A DNA stretch of 64,000 nucleotides. It comes from Hyperoodon ampullatus. Taxonomy: Eukaryota; Chordata; Mammalia; Artiodactyla; Ziphiidae. The notes beneath the pieces are model-generated. The model worked only from the letters and a program-made list of their open reading frames with translations. It had not been told where the DNA came from and made no database searches. Both the position numbers and the translations under genes were made by a program. The stretch spans positions 122,594,152-122,658,151 of the forward strand of contig OX457061.1 of assembly GCA_949752795.1 (NCBI GenBank). The letters are read 5' to 3'. Positions 35,537 through 48,735 of this stretch are shown piece after piece (within the stretch, counting starts at the first letter, position 1; each line of letters starts with the position of its first letter).

Positions 35537-36299
35537 TAGTCTACTTATTTCTTATTTTGTGCTTTTGGTTGCTTACTTCACTGTTTAACGTGGCCCCCGA
35601 GGTTGGGCTGCAGTGCTGTGTGGGGCTCTTATGTGTGTGAGGTTGTGCTGAGCCTGATAGAGAAAGTGTGTGTGTCAGACAGGCTTCCTGCAGGCATGAG
35701 TCCTAGGGCTGCTGGCCGTGGATCCAATGTTATGATGCAACAGCACACTAAATAAGGTGCCTTTAAATAGAAACACACATAAAGCAAGGTGATACACAGA
35801 TCAGTGATGCAAAGGTGCTAGAGGCGTGTGAGCACCTATCCCTATGTTTCCTCCGGCAGTGCTGCTTCTGTATCCCTGACCCTGTGTCCACAGGGGCTTT
35901 ACGAGCATCACCACCATGAATGATGAGAACTGACTGCCCATCAACATGCACACGCACAGAAGCTACATGTCGGCGGCCAGCTATGAAGCCTGTCACTCTG
36001 GACCGTCCCCACTACAAAGGGGAAGCATGGGCGGGGGGTGGATTTCTATTTACGGGCAAACGCTTCTGGCTGTCAAAACAACCTGCAGGGTGTAAGAGGT
36101 ACAGACTGAATTACATTCTCTCCATTAAAATTAAATTTATGCTTCAAAAACATGTATTAGACCAGAGAAAAAAACTTTAACCAGTAGGGTCATAAAAAGT
36201 CACGGTAAGCTGGGAACATTCTGTAAGATATTCAGGGATGCTTTGTATAAAAATGTGCCCTGAAAACTGCAGGAAGCTGCCAAAAGAGAAGAAGAGATT

Positions 36300-36350
36300 G
36301 AGAGATCAAGAAAAGAGAGAGAGACAGAAAGAGAGAGAGAGAGAGATTTT
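36300..36350. repeat. (GA)n-rich polypurine tract
   Basis: agagagagagacagaaagag followed by further gagagaga on the plus strand. Confidence 0.85.
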
Positions 36351-37424
36351 CAGCACTTAGCAGCGGTAGGAACAGAGAAATGAGCCTGTTTCACTGGCAA
36401 ACCTACCCTTTTAAAGGACAATGTGGTCTCTTGCTTAGATGACAGTATAAGCTCCAAAGAAGCTTAGAGTCAGAAGAAATACAGGGTTAACTTGGAAAAC
36501 AGATTTGTGTTTTTAGAAATGACAAATGTGTTTATTATTATGAAGTGTTTGTTCACATACTACACCCCAGAGCCCTGATATATCTTAATTCTTTCTTCCC
36601 TTCTCCTAACGATGCAAATGATAGATTCAGTCGCCCCACACCTCCCAGTAAGTAGTTCTTCATCTGATGTTGACATTAAGGACATCTTCCTCTCCTGTAG
36701 CAGGGTGACTGCTACCTCTTATGTGACGTGAGGGTGACGCGCCCTAAGGATGAGGCTGAACACACACCTCGTGCGATGTGAGACCCTCGCAGAGCAAGAG
36801 CTTTTGTAGGGTCCCTGCCACACCAGGCGGGGGTGACCTGCGACAAGTGGGGCTCACGTTACCGACTATGTCACATGCCTTTGACGTTCTTTATCACATT
36901 TAATGCTCACAATAACTTTATGAGACAAGTACTATCACCCACATTTGCCAGAAGAGGCTCTTCTGACCCCTCTCAGCTCTGTGTGAGGTCCCCGCCTCTC
37001 TGCATCCGTGGGCCTGGGGCTCCCAGGCACCCGCGGCCCCTTCTCCTTGGGCTCAGGCCCAGCCCGCTGCCCCAGCCACTCCAGGACAGGGCCACTGCAA
37101 AGCCCACTGGGTGGGGGGCTGCCAGCTTCGACACCCCTCAGCCATGGAGATTTGCCATCCGGGAGGTCTACAGACAATTTAGGGAAAAGCTCCTTTGCAG
37201 CATCTCCTCAGCACTCAGGTGACAGGGTTGCACGTCATTGGTGGGTCTGCCGGATCCCTTAACACCGACCCTCTGCTCGGGGATCACACCCACCTGGCCC
37301 TGTGCTCTCCCTAGAACGGCTTCTTCCAACTTAGATACAAGCAGAGGCCCTGCTACAAGGAGTCGGGATTTTCAGGGCCTACAATTAAAGAGAGTCACTT
37401 TGCAATTGAGAAGATACTCCCCTT

Positions 37425-37765
37425 TTACGCAGACGTAGAGAATGGACTTGAGGACACGGGGAGGGGGAAGGGTAAGCTGGGACGAAGTGAGAGAGTGGCA
37501 TGGACATATATACACTACCAAACGTAAAATAGATAGCTAGTGGGAAGCAGCCGCATAGCACAGGGAGATCAGCTCGGTGCTTTGTGACCACCTAGAGGGG
37601 TGGGATAGGGAGGGTGGGAGGGAGATGCAAGAGGGAGGGGATATGGGGATATATGTATATGTACAGCTGATTCACTCTGTTATAAAGCAGAAACAAACAC
37701 ACCATCGTAAAGCAATTATACTCCAATAAAGATGTGAAATAAATAAATAAATAAATAAATAAAAA
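37425..37765 (+). mobile_element. L1 3' end, sense
   Basis: gtagagaatggacttgagga, then gcacagggagatcagctcgg, ending caattatactccaataaaga and an (AAAT)n tail. Near-identical in text to the 30-kb copy. Confidence 0.9.
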
Positions 37766-40387
37766 GATACTTCCCTTTTGTTCCTAAGTAGAACATTTTA
37801 TTACTGCAAAGACGTTTCATCAACACAGAGCACAGATAACATGCTTACACGACTCTGCTGAGCAGACCTCCCTGGCCTTCTACGCGTGTGGAGAGAGGCC
37901 CGGGGAGACAGCACGCCTCCTGCGGCTGGGTCACCCTGGAGACGTGCCTGCTCTGGATTTCCGGTTCCCTGTACACGAAATGAAGGAACAGTGACCTCTC
38001 CGGCCCCCTTTGGCTCTAGAATTCTGAGTCAATGAAATATTCAACAGATGACACGCACGGTTCCTGAGGTGCCCACGCCATTCCCTGTGAAAGCTGCCGT
38101 GTGATCGCGAAGGTGGGGTCTCGGGCCCTGGTTCCCGTCCACTGTGACGGGTGGTCTGCTAACCGGGTCACATCGCGGGGAAGAGGCTGGTGAGGCTCAA
38201 GCACAAGCCACACGAGCAAGGGCAGGGAGTGATGAGCTTTCAGAACACAAAGCAAGTCTTTCATGCTCTAAAGACCATGAATATATGTATACACTTTGTG
38301 TGCGGAAAGAACGTGACAAATATTCACCAAACAGTAGCTGCCTCTGGAAGGGGAGAGAAGGGACCCCGTTCTCGGTCGACGTGGCAAAATGGGCTTCCTC
38401 CATCCCCGGGGCCGGCCCGCAGGAAGGGCGACAGGCGCAGCTCTCCCAACAGGACCCGTCCCGGAGATGCTGGAAGGGTTGGTCTTGGTGACACAGAATG
38501 GCTGACTGTCTCCTGGTTCACCCGTCCTGGTCCCCTTCCTCCTTCTGTGGGAACCAAAGAAGGGTGAGCCGGGGGTCCTGGCCGCTGGCCTGAGGTCCCC
38601 CCAACAGGGCAGGCCAGTGTCATGTTGCTGCGGGGCTGGAATCGATGCAGCACGTGCCTCTGCCTGGATTCTGCATCTATCGTGACTTTCCAAGAAGAGC
38701 TGTCGCACCTGGTGGGGCCTCAGGGCCCCCGGGGGCAGAAAGAGGCAGTACCCACACTCGGCTCAGCTGGAGCGAAAACAGCTGCACACCAGCTGCTTGC
38801 TCGCTGGTTCTACTTGGCTTTGCATCTCGAGGAACGTGAGGAAGACCCAGGGGAGGATGTAGAAACGTAGAAAAAAGTACTTTGAAAACGGAAAAGACCT
38901 TGGTGGACGCCTAGTCGAGTGGTTTCCGAACCAGACGGAGGAGCCGCGGGGTTTCACAGAGATGCGAGAACCAGAGCGCAGAGATGCTCCCTAGAAAGCC
39001 GCTGGCAGAGAGGATTCTGCCGATTCTGTGCAGGAAACGAGCTAAAAACACTGACGACCCCCTCTCTTTACAGACGAGGAAACGGGACTCAGAGAGGACT
39101 GCGGGGCGGTGTGTCCTCAGAGAACTCCCGCCCTGTCAGGACAGAGCTGTGTCATCCGCACGTTACACTTTATAGTGGACACTGATGGGACAAAGAAGAC
39201 AATTCGGTCGTCCCGCAGGGTCGGCTTTGTCTTATCAATGACACTTTGTCCTGTATTGTAACCACTCACGTCTTAGTCTCAGTTACTTCGGCTTTGAGTG
39301 CATTCTTCTGATTCCACTGTATATCTGCTCAAAGTTTGGCAATCATTAGAATAGAAATAATAAGTGCCTTCTGACTACTCAGGTATTATATAGAAGACTT
39401 TTTTTTTAAGTGGAAGGGAGGGTGAAAATAATCAATGCGTGGCATGTCCTCAGGTTGCTATAGTTCCCTCATTAAACACTTGGTCCTAAGACTAATTTTA
39501 ACTCCAAAACTTAATTTTTTTGTCTATATAAAAGCTGCAGATGATGAAGTACCATTATTTGTCTGGTAATTTGCTTAGGGGGCAGGTGTTGCATGGACTA
39601 GCTTTATAGATGTCCCCAACCAATGAGTGAGCACTTTAGAAGCTAACTTAGGTCACCCAAATCATGTCTGACCAAACATTTTCATCATGTTAATACTACT
39701 GACCTCATTTTATGATACATTTATATGATATAGTTATATGATAATTTATAAATTATCTGTAGAATTTAGAAAATATAGACAACTCGTGTGCACTGTGATA
39801 TGAATTCCTGAAATTGTGATCAATACAAAATATTGATTTAATAAAGTATCCAACCAATAAACTGTTGAACTTTGAACCTTGGGGTCTGAATCCCTGTTTT
39901 CTCCTATGAGTTCCTTTTCTGAATCATTTAAATTATTACGATGACGGTAAACTACTCCAAATTTGGGGGCTGATTGCATCATACCATTTAAAAACACTGC
40001 TGGCCCAGGTTTAGTAAAGCTGGTCTTTTTTCTTTCTTTGTTTTTTTCTTTCTTTGTTTTTTGGGTTTTTTTTTTTTGGCTATTACTTTACCCCTTAGTC
40101 CTATGTAATTAGTGTAGAGATAGGATCTCATTCATACTATCAGGTCACCTACCCTTTTGTAGATGTTCTAGCACTTTTGTAATATAAAATCAAGTTCTTA
40201 TTTATCAGTTAATTAAAATAGAGTTCAATTAAATTTTGGATTAAGTAAGCATTTAATTATCCAAATCATTGGTAACCCTAGAATCTGGTGAAATTACCAA
40301 TGAATCAGGTATAAAAGATCTCCTTGAACTTTATAAAATGTCATTGTATTTGTCAATGATCCAACTAGAAGACTGAAGATGACAATT

Positions 40388-40594
40388 TTTTTTTTTTTTT
40401 TCCCTGTACGCGGGCCTCTCACTGTTGTGGCCTCTCCCGTCGCGGAGCACAGGCCCCGGACGCGCAGACTCAGCGGCCATGGCTCACGGGCCCAGCCGCT
40501 CCGCAGCATGTGGGATCCTCCCAGACCAGGGCACGAACCCGTGTCCCCTGCATCGGCAGGCGGACTCTCAACCACTGCACCACCAGGGAAGCCC
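40388..40594 (-). mobile_element. CHR SINE, short young type
   Basis: PolyT, ctgtacgcgggcctctcact to accaccagggaagccc; target duplication gacaatttttttt. Confidence 0.94.
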
Positions 40595-40655
40595 GACAAT
40601 TTTTTTTGAAGTCTCATTATTTTTATTATTCATCTAGTTTATTCTAAAAATCTGT

Positions 40656-41841
40656 AACAGTGGTTCACAAGGTACGGTCCACAGATCCTTGGGGCCCCCA
40701 AGACACTTTTCGGTTAGGTCAAAATATTTTCATGATAATATTAAGACCTTAGTACCTTTTTACTATGTTGATCTTTAATCTGATGGCACAAAAGCAAAGG
40801 TGGGTAAAATCGCTGGTGCCTTAGGGCAAACCAAGGTAACAGCACCAGCAGGTTCCTGTGATGGTGATGCCCCGCACCCTGCCACAGCCAGCGTAAAGCC
40901 AATGCTGCTTACACTGCATGTCCTGGATGGAGGAGTGAGTCTTCCTTGGGGAGGATTTATAATTTTTACTCAATCTCAGCCCTCAGCACATGCTTCAGCA
41001 TCCTGTGGGACAGATGGGAGGTGTGCAGAAAGGGTTTCTGCTCCTACTGAGGACGGCGGTCATCTCGAGGATGAACACCATGCGACTGAGCTCCTGAACC
41101 CGCCGGGTCCCTCAGAGAACGCGGCTGCACTTGAAAGGACCTGCAGACAAGCCGGGGCCAGTCAGGCTTGGGGATTTGGCATTTCCTCAAACGCAGATGA
41201 AGGGAGCCCGTCACTCCGAGGAAAACAACTGACATCATTCGCTGCCGATTATAAAACTTGAACATTCAAGCAAAACTTAGACTCTTGGAATTATGACAGC
41301 GTCCCAGGAGTTGAAGACTTTTCTGATGAGATCGATGATGACATTAACATGGGGGGCTTTGTTGTGCTTACCATACAATGAAATTGTCAGTATTTGGAAG
41401 ATCTGCATTGCTCAGGAAACCGGTATTTTCCAGATGACCAACACATGATGCTACAACATCACGTAAGAGAAGAGGGCCCATCTAAGGGCGAGACCGACTA
41501 ACAACAGGGTAGGGAAGGGTCTTCTGAGGGATTCAGATTCTATGCGGCAATTACTTTGAAAAAACTAACACTTGGGGCTTCCCTGGTGGCGCAGTGGTTG
41601 AGAATCTGTCTGCCAATGCAGAGGACACGGGTTCGAGCCCTGGTCTGGGAAGATCCCACAGGCCGTGGAGCAGCTAGGCCCGTGAGCCACAACTACTGAG
41701 CCTGTGCGTCTGGAGCCTGTGCTCCGCAACAAGGGAGGCTGCGATGGTGAGAGGCCCACGCACCGCGATGAAGAGTGGCCCCTGCTTGCCGCAACTAGAG
41801 AAAGCCCTCGCACAGAAACGAAGACCCAACACAGCCAAAAA

Positions 41842-41872
<31 letters not shown>

Positions 41873-42318
41873 GCCTACCACTTGTTGTGTTTTGGCATAG
41901 TATCAATGAAGAATATCTACAACTATCTGAAAAGGAGACTGAAAGCACTTCTCCTTTTTCCAATTACAAGTCTGTGCAAGGCCAGATTTTCTTCATCCAA
42001 GACAGCATATGGGCACAGACTGAATGCAGAATTCAGCAATCTTCTATAAACCAGACATTCAAGGCACTGGAAAAAATCCAGGGCAATTCTACTCTTATCA
42101 GACTTTTTTTTTTGGAAAATTTAATTATTTTTCATAAAATATGTTAACATGTAATAGGTTTTTCTTCTTATTATTTGAATTTAAAACTTCTGTTTTAATT
42201 TCAGTATGGTAAATTGTGATAGATATAGCCCATATAAAAAAAACCTTAATAATTTGGGGTTATCGATAATTTTTAAGCATGTAAAGGGGGCCTGACCAAG
42301 AAGGTGAAGAATTGCTGG
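40656..42318 (+). mobile_element. hAT-superfamily DNA transposon fossil
   Basis: Starts cagtggttcacaaggtacgg and ends gaccaagaaggtgaagaatt followed by gctg, giving imperfect inverted ends. Flanks atctgtaa and gtctacag fit a decayed 8-nt hAT target duplication of the nTCTAnAn type. The inside has a broken transposase: one frame around 41888-42049 carries ALLLFPITSLCKARFSS and RLNAE, the hAT C-terminal dimerisation pattern. A long CHR SINE interrupts it. Exact family not assigned. Confidence 0.75.
41575..41873 (+). mobile_element. CHR SINE, long type, inserted in the hAT fossil
   Basis: gggcttccctggtggcgcag head to cacagccaaaaataaatt and a polyA tail; it splits the transposase remnant between tttgaaaaaactaacact and gcctaccacttg text. 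Confidence 0.93.
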
Positions 42319-42763
42319 TCTACAGGCTATGAACAGTCCCAGCTGTTAAACAGGTGGACCGTTACATGTTTTACTTTCAACATAATTCATTCTGATACTT
42401 GCTGATATATAACTAAAATATCAATTTCTACAATGACTCAGATAAGTACAGTACAAAATTATCTTCAGAGGTCAAGAATATAAGCATTATCAATATTTTT
42501 CTTGTTACTTAGAATAATTTCACTCGCAAGTATTAGTAATTCTCCCGATGAGAAGGAAAGGGAATGGAAATAAGGGATAATTCAAGGGAATGGGTTGAAT
42601 AACTTAGAAGAAAGCTCAGAGAAATATGCACCAAATTCTGAAAGTGTCATCAGTGGCCCCCACTGACTGAAAGGTGGACGAGGTAAAGGGCAGGATTAGG
42701 GCCTTTTTACAGTGGGATGACGGGCGGCTCTCTCCATTCCACCCCCAGTGTGTGTTATATTGA

Positions 42764-42810
42764 AAGGGGGGGGGAGGGAGGGAGGGAGGGAGAGAGAGAG
42801 GGAGAGACCC
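42764..42810 (+). repeat. G-rich (GGGA)n tract
   Basis: gggggggagggagggaggga followed by gagagagagggagagacc; several G3 runs in a row on the plus strand. Confidence 0.85.
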
Positions 42811-43509
42811 ATGTATCCATGAATGATTACTGAACACCACTGAAAATGTTTAGATGCCCTGCCAGGCTGTAGCCTGAGACCCATCACAAAACCCTCACTG
42901 CTAACACCTAACTTCATTTTACCTTTATTTATTGGGCGGTTCAACCAACCTGTGCCTGCCGTCCCCACGATGTTCTAAGTCCCATCTCTGTTCTTTCCAC
43001 TGTGTTACACACCCTCCACCCCTGCTCGGCACCTCTGGCCAACGTTACCTTGACTGGCCCCTTAGAGCAGTGGGGATTATTAACCAGGGGGGATTCTGCC
43101 CTACAGGGCCATGTGGCACCGTCTGGAGACATTCTGGGCTGTCACAGTTAAAGACAGGGAGGGGCGGTGTGTGCCACAGGCATTGGTTGGGTGGGCGCAG
43201 TCCAGAGATGAGGCTGAACATCCTACAAGGCACAGGACAGTCCACCTGACAGAGACCGTCAGTAGTGCCGAGAAGGAGAAAACCCGGCTTAGAAGCAGGA
43301 AAGGATTTTGCAGTAATGACATATAAAGCCTTTGCCTTTGACCTTTTTCTAACTTTCTGTTCTCCTCTTTCAAACGGTTAATGTGATGTATATACTGTAA
43401 TACCCACCTCCACCCCCGACCCTGCCGCCCCGGGCCACTGGCTTAGCGTCACTAACAAGGCGATGGGGTGTGGAAGCCCAAACTGGGATCCCGCCGCCCC
43501 AACCTTCTA

Positions 43510-43690
43510 GTTAATGTGACCTTCAGGTTATCTGCGTCTGAGCCTCAGTGCCATCCTCTAAAATACAGAGAAAAATAATAACAATGACGCTGTTCAGCAC
43601 AGTTATGAGGATGGGAGACAGTGTGCCAGAGAACGGAGCACACTGCCAGACCCACAGCAGGTGCTCAACAAGTGGACAAGGACGCTGTTG
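43510..43690 (+). repeat. MIR element
   Basis: gagcctcagtgccatcctct, cacagttatgaggatgggag and agcaggtgctcaacaagtgg follow MIR order. Confidence 0.75.
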
Positions 43691-44035
43691 ACCCTCACGG
43701 GCACTAACTGAGCAGCCCTGTCTTCATCAGCCGCCGCAACGGAGAAGTACAGAACGGAGAACCGGCATCGCGGCGACAGCTCATCACCTGGGAGTAAAAG
43801 ACAGGCTTGGACCTCAGGTAAGGCGACCGAGAAACACCCCCACCGCTTGAACAAGTGTAAATGAGCGCCCCGAGGCTGGAGCCTGGGGTCCTGCGGTCAC
43901 GGCACCGTCCCAGCCCGCGCTCGGCCCCAGCCGAGGCTGTGCCACGGTGACACAGGCAGCCAGACCCCAACCGAGGTGGCTTCGTCCTCTGCTCAGGACA
44001 GACCCTTCGCGGTGTGCCTTGAATAAGAGCGCCCG

Positions 44036-44290
44036 ATGCTACTTCCCCAGTCAGCCGGCGTTCGCACGGCCCGGAAGGACAGCCGGCAGGAAGGAGCGTG
44101 CGGGCTTCCCGGAGCCCCGTCCTGCTCCCCGCGCTCCCGGGAGAAGCCCCAGCAGGCCTGCACCGAGCGCGTCCGCCGCTGGGGGGGGCGCCTGCCTCGC
44201 GAGACGCGACGCAAGCGCGGGGTGGTCCCGTCTTTCGCGGGAGACCCCCCCACCTCCTGCGTCTGCGGCGACCGTGGCGCCTCCCCAGAG
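44036..44290. promoter_or_regulatory. CpG-island-like patch in intron 2
   Basis: By hand count there are about 34 CpG in roughly 240 nt of about 70% GC sequence, which gives an observed/expected ratio near 1. It is not part of a recognisable SINE. It lies between exons 2 and 3, some 9 kb downstream of exon 2, so it is not the main promoter. An open frame of 145 codons crosses it on the plus strand but has no known protein features. Confidence 0.55.
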
Positions 44291-45227
44291 TCTTAGGAAC
44301 CTGGAGCTCAGGTGCTCAGATCTGTCTCCAGAGCCCTTTTTCCCGGCTCTGGTTTGCTCGCTGGGACTTGCCTTTCTGCAGTAGGTGCGGGTGTTTTGCT
44401 TCTGATTGGAACGGCAGTGCTCATTCTACAGTGAGTTACTGGGTTATTAAAAAATGAGTCTCCTCCACATTGGCTACCTTTGGGACAGTGGACGCTCCCC
44501 TGGGATTCCATGAAGAGGAACGCAAAACCGCGGCCATTTCCCAGGGATGAACTAAAAGATATTACTTACTGAATGTGAGCTGTGTTTTTATATCATTTTA
44601 ACTCATGTAATTAGCTTGTTCCTCTTATAGGTTGCAAGGATGACAAAAGAGCAATGCTATTTGTGATACTAAGTGCATTCTTAACATATTTGGCGTAAAG
44701 TGAGCAAAGGTGATGGACTTACTGACAAGTGCACCCAGGGGGTCATACAAGTTATTCCTATTGCCCCTCCCCCAGGCCCTGCTTGAGAGGAAACAGTGCT
44801 GCCGACCCGCCTCACAGCTCTCCCCAGGGACCTTCCCCGCCCGGAGCGGGAGCTGTCAGACCTGCCCCGCTGCACGGCAGGCCCCCACGACGATGGCTGT
44901 TCTCTTGCCCTCTGGACAGCCCCTGCCTGACTGGTCCCACCTCACCTACACCCACTCGCATGGCTGGCCTTCTCTCCTGGAGCCTGATCAGTAAAAATGC
45001 CTACATACTCGCCGCGGGCCCAGCTGGTGGTTGCTGCTACTGTGCTTCCAGAACAAACGGTTGGTTTATGCGTGGCCTAAAAATAGCCAGCTTCAGGTAG
45101 ATGATGCCTCTTAAGTGTGGGCGGCACCTCGCTGGGTGTTTGGCTTTGACTCACTGCAATAGGGGCACTTCTGCTCCAATGCCATACACATTTTTTCCCC
45201 TGGAAGGCCTTCTGTTTTGTAAAATCA

Positions 45228-45312
45228 TGCAGAAAGAAAGAGAAAGAAAAAGAGAAAAAAGAAGAAGAAAAAAGAAAGGAAGGAATGGAGGAAGGAAGAA
45301 AGAGGACTTAAA
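45228..45312. repeat. A/G-rich polypurine tract
   Basis: agaaagaaagagaaagaaaa followed by further GAA/GGAA text on the plus strand. Confidence 0.85.
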
Positions 45313-46663
45313 GGAACAACAGGGCTAGGACCAGACCACTGGAAACCCAGGGCACATGGGCACCAGGGCCCTAAGGAAACCAAAGTCAATCAGTTAAAAT
45401 CGCTACCAACGTGCAGTTTCATCACAGCCCATCCCTTGCATCCGCGCAGCCTTGAAGCCCGGGGGCTCATCTTCCCCTTGTGCAGGTCCTGGGAGATATT
45501 CTCTTCTAGCACAGGGCAGCGATACCAGAACTAAAAGGTGGTCCAGGGCAGCCTTTCTCCTCTATCACGTTCCACTTGGCTTCTCGGGGACCCCTCAGGT
45601 CCACGCCGCCCAGCACAGTGCAGCGCCGGGGTCCTGAGGCCCTCACCCCGTTCCTGGCGCTAGAGAGAAAGACTTTCTTCTCTGGATCTTCATAAATACA
45701 CTGTCCTGGTGGTCACTTTAACTGTGAGACACCTTGCCGGCCCACCTCCAAACATCACCACGCAGGAGGAAATGGAGGACCCCCAGGACCAAATCCCTGT
45801 TTACCAAACACCCAAGGGCCCTACGCACAGGGGACACAGCGAGGGACCAGGCTGAATCTGACGGTCCGGCGGCCGAAGCACCAGGGGTCGTGCCAGCCTC
45901 CGGGTGGAAGGGCCCGTGCCTGACGTCCACCGGGCACTGTGGCAGTTCAGACGCTCCCTGCTGAGCGACTGATGACTTTTCAGCAGAGGACAATGACCAA
46001 ACACTCTGAAATGACCGTCAGCTCCAAAACTCAGACGCTCTAGTAGGAAAGGGTACCAAAACTCCCCCTTCATCCCCATGTCAGAGCTCTGGATGGGTGG
46101 GAAGCTCACCCTGGAGAGAAAGAAAGAGTCAAGGTCTCCCTGACACTGTCACTGGGGTGGGACGTAACGAGGTACCTGCGGTGCCTCCATGCACATAGCC
46201 AGCCTCCAGGGACTTACTGTGAACTCCCCGTTGGGGGTGGAGAGCTGTGCGAAAACAAAGCAAGCAGCCGGGGTTATACTTTTACCAGGCAAACCCTGTC
46301 CTTTTGTAACGTGGTGGGCGGGGTGTGTGGGAAGATGAAGCTATGTTCCTGGGAGGGACCTCAGTAAACACACGGGGTCTCGGCAGTACAGGAACGTCCC
46401 CCCTGGGGACGGGAGCCACCCCCGCAGGCTGCTGAGGAGGGGGGTTCGAGGTTGCTGCTATCCTGCTAACGGTGGCCCAGAGCAGCAGATGACCTCCATG
46501 TCCAGTTTCTGGAGGCACCCCTCTAAACTGCTGTTTGAACTGGGGTGACCTAAGTTACCCCAATAGCTCCAGTAACTCCCATTTGGCTAAATACGTCTCC
46601 TGTGGTCAGCCAGGACCTTGAACAAAAATCGGCTGTGCCCCCATCATTGAGAAAATCCCAAAG

Positions 46664-46795
<132 letters not shown>

Positions 46796-48299
46796 TTAGG
46801 AGAGAGAAGAAAAGAAACTAAGTATCAGAACACGATTTATTTTTAAAGTTCACGTGGAAAACCTCTGAACTCACAAAAAGTGGCTCCCAAGAGTAAAAAC
46901 TTTCAGGCCAGTTAGAAAGCAATACTTTTTGGATGCAAAAGCAGCAGCCATGTCCACTGTGGGTCACCTGAAACCAAGTTCAAATGTGCTTCCTGCAGAT
47001 TAGCTCTACCGCTGCCGAACTGCCGTCTGAAAAATGAGACGTGCTTTGGGTAATCCAAGAGAGAAAACGAGTGCATGTCAACGGTCGTGACCCGTGTCGT
47101 CTGGATGGCGTCGTATAGAACCAGCGCTCACTGTGCTAACAGAAACTAGGACGCGGCGCTGAAGTTCATGCGCACATACGTGGTTCACATACACGTGTGT
47201 GTACATGATTTACAGACAATTCTAATCATTTGCTTTAACCTCTTACGAGCGGCTCCTTACATTTAGTCAGTGTTCACTGAAACCCATGGGTCACAATGTA
47301 TAGGAAGTGAAATTAGAAAAGAACCCTATAGCCTATTTTGAAAATAGCAACCATCTGATAAATTATATTACTATATTCTACACAAAGGTATCAAAGAGAA
47401 CCCTTAACACAGATGGAGAATGAAAAAAGCTCACGACCATAACTACCTTAAATAAAATTAAATATCAGTATTCTGGTATCAGGTAAGAAGAGAATGACCT
47501 AGTGTATAAGGCAGGAACGTCAGTGTATAGTATCTTTAAAAAAAGACCTCAGTTTCTCACAGACAAGCTTAACAAAGTTATTAACAATCGTATTAACATT
47601 TGCGTAGCTCTTAGAGTTTTTGAAGCACTTTAACATCTATTATTGCGCTCTGTCAATGCAACGGAGATAGCTTTCTACAAAACAGAAATGCGATAGGAGT
47701 GTAGGCAGGAGGAAAGGTTAAACAGTAGAAGCAGATGAATTTGTTCAACAAGTCAAAATAGTTAATTCATTTGTTTGAAACAAAATAGCTTGGATTATAT
47801 ACCCCTGATTGTCTGCCTTCTTGGGCAGAAAAAGGGCAAGAATAATTTCCATATATTTGCATCCGCCGTTAGTTTGCAGTCAAGGAAATAAAATCCTACG
47901 CTTTATTAGAAGAAAATCTAACGTAACCACAAACAGCACTTCCCACAAATGGGCTCAGCACGGGGGTGGGGGGACTCACCCGGGGGCCGAGGTCTAGGGC
48001 ACAGGTGCTCTGGGCAGAGCAGCTTGTTCTGATCCTCCCCCCTCCTTGGTCAGTGGTGGCCTTCTCCCTGTTTCTGAGCTTCAAAGCCTTGTACTGAGGT
48101 CTGATCCCTCCTTCCCCTCCATCAGCTGCCAGCGCCTCCTGTTCTAACTCTTGTTCTCCCCCTGAGTCTCCTTCGTCTGGTTCTGGGGCCTTCACTCAGG
48201 CTCCTGCTGTGATGCTACGGACCCTCTACCAGGTCAGGTCCCCACCCCCCGCCCGCTCCGGACACCCCAGCAGCCTGACACTCCTCAAGTGCTCTCGGT

Positions 48300-48735
48300 A
48301 CCCTTTCAGTGGGTCTTCCCTGCACCGCATTCAGTGCAGACTATGAAGCGCGGCACTGGGGGCCTGCAAACGCCACCCTCTGTGTCCTACCAGCTGTGTC
48401 TCTATGTCTCTGCGCTCACCGCCCCATCCACGTAAGCCACGGCACCGGATTTCCTCCCGGTCCACGCCTGCCGTCCCGCCCTCTAGACCTGTAACCTGCT
48501 CCTGGGAAACCTCCGCATCGACGGGCCCGTCCCCAGTGCTCCCCCCGTAAATCCTTCCCTGACTTCCCTGTAACTCAGCGCGGCCCCCTCTCCTTCCTCA
48601 GGCTCTTACGTCACGGTAACCCTTCCCTTCTCCCCAGGGGTAGATGGCGAGCCCCTCGAAGGCAGGGCCTGTACTTTCTTATTGCTGCATCCCTGATGCG
48701 CTAGCACAGTGCCTCGTTTACTGGAGATACTCCAT
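48300..48735 (+). repeat. L2-like element
   Basis: Decayed coding-like text ending cccctcgaaggcagggcctg, then agcacagtgcctcgtttact, in L2 3'-end order. Confidence 0.6.

Noticed and set aside
43947..44384. 145-codon plus-strand open frame over the CpG-rich patch
   Set aside because: Pro/Arg/Ala-rich frame expected by chance in CpG-dense DNA; no family signature, and the overlapping frames are equally open.
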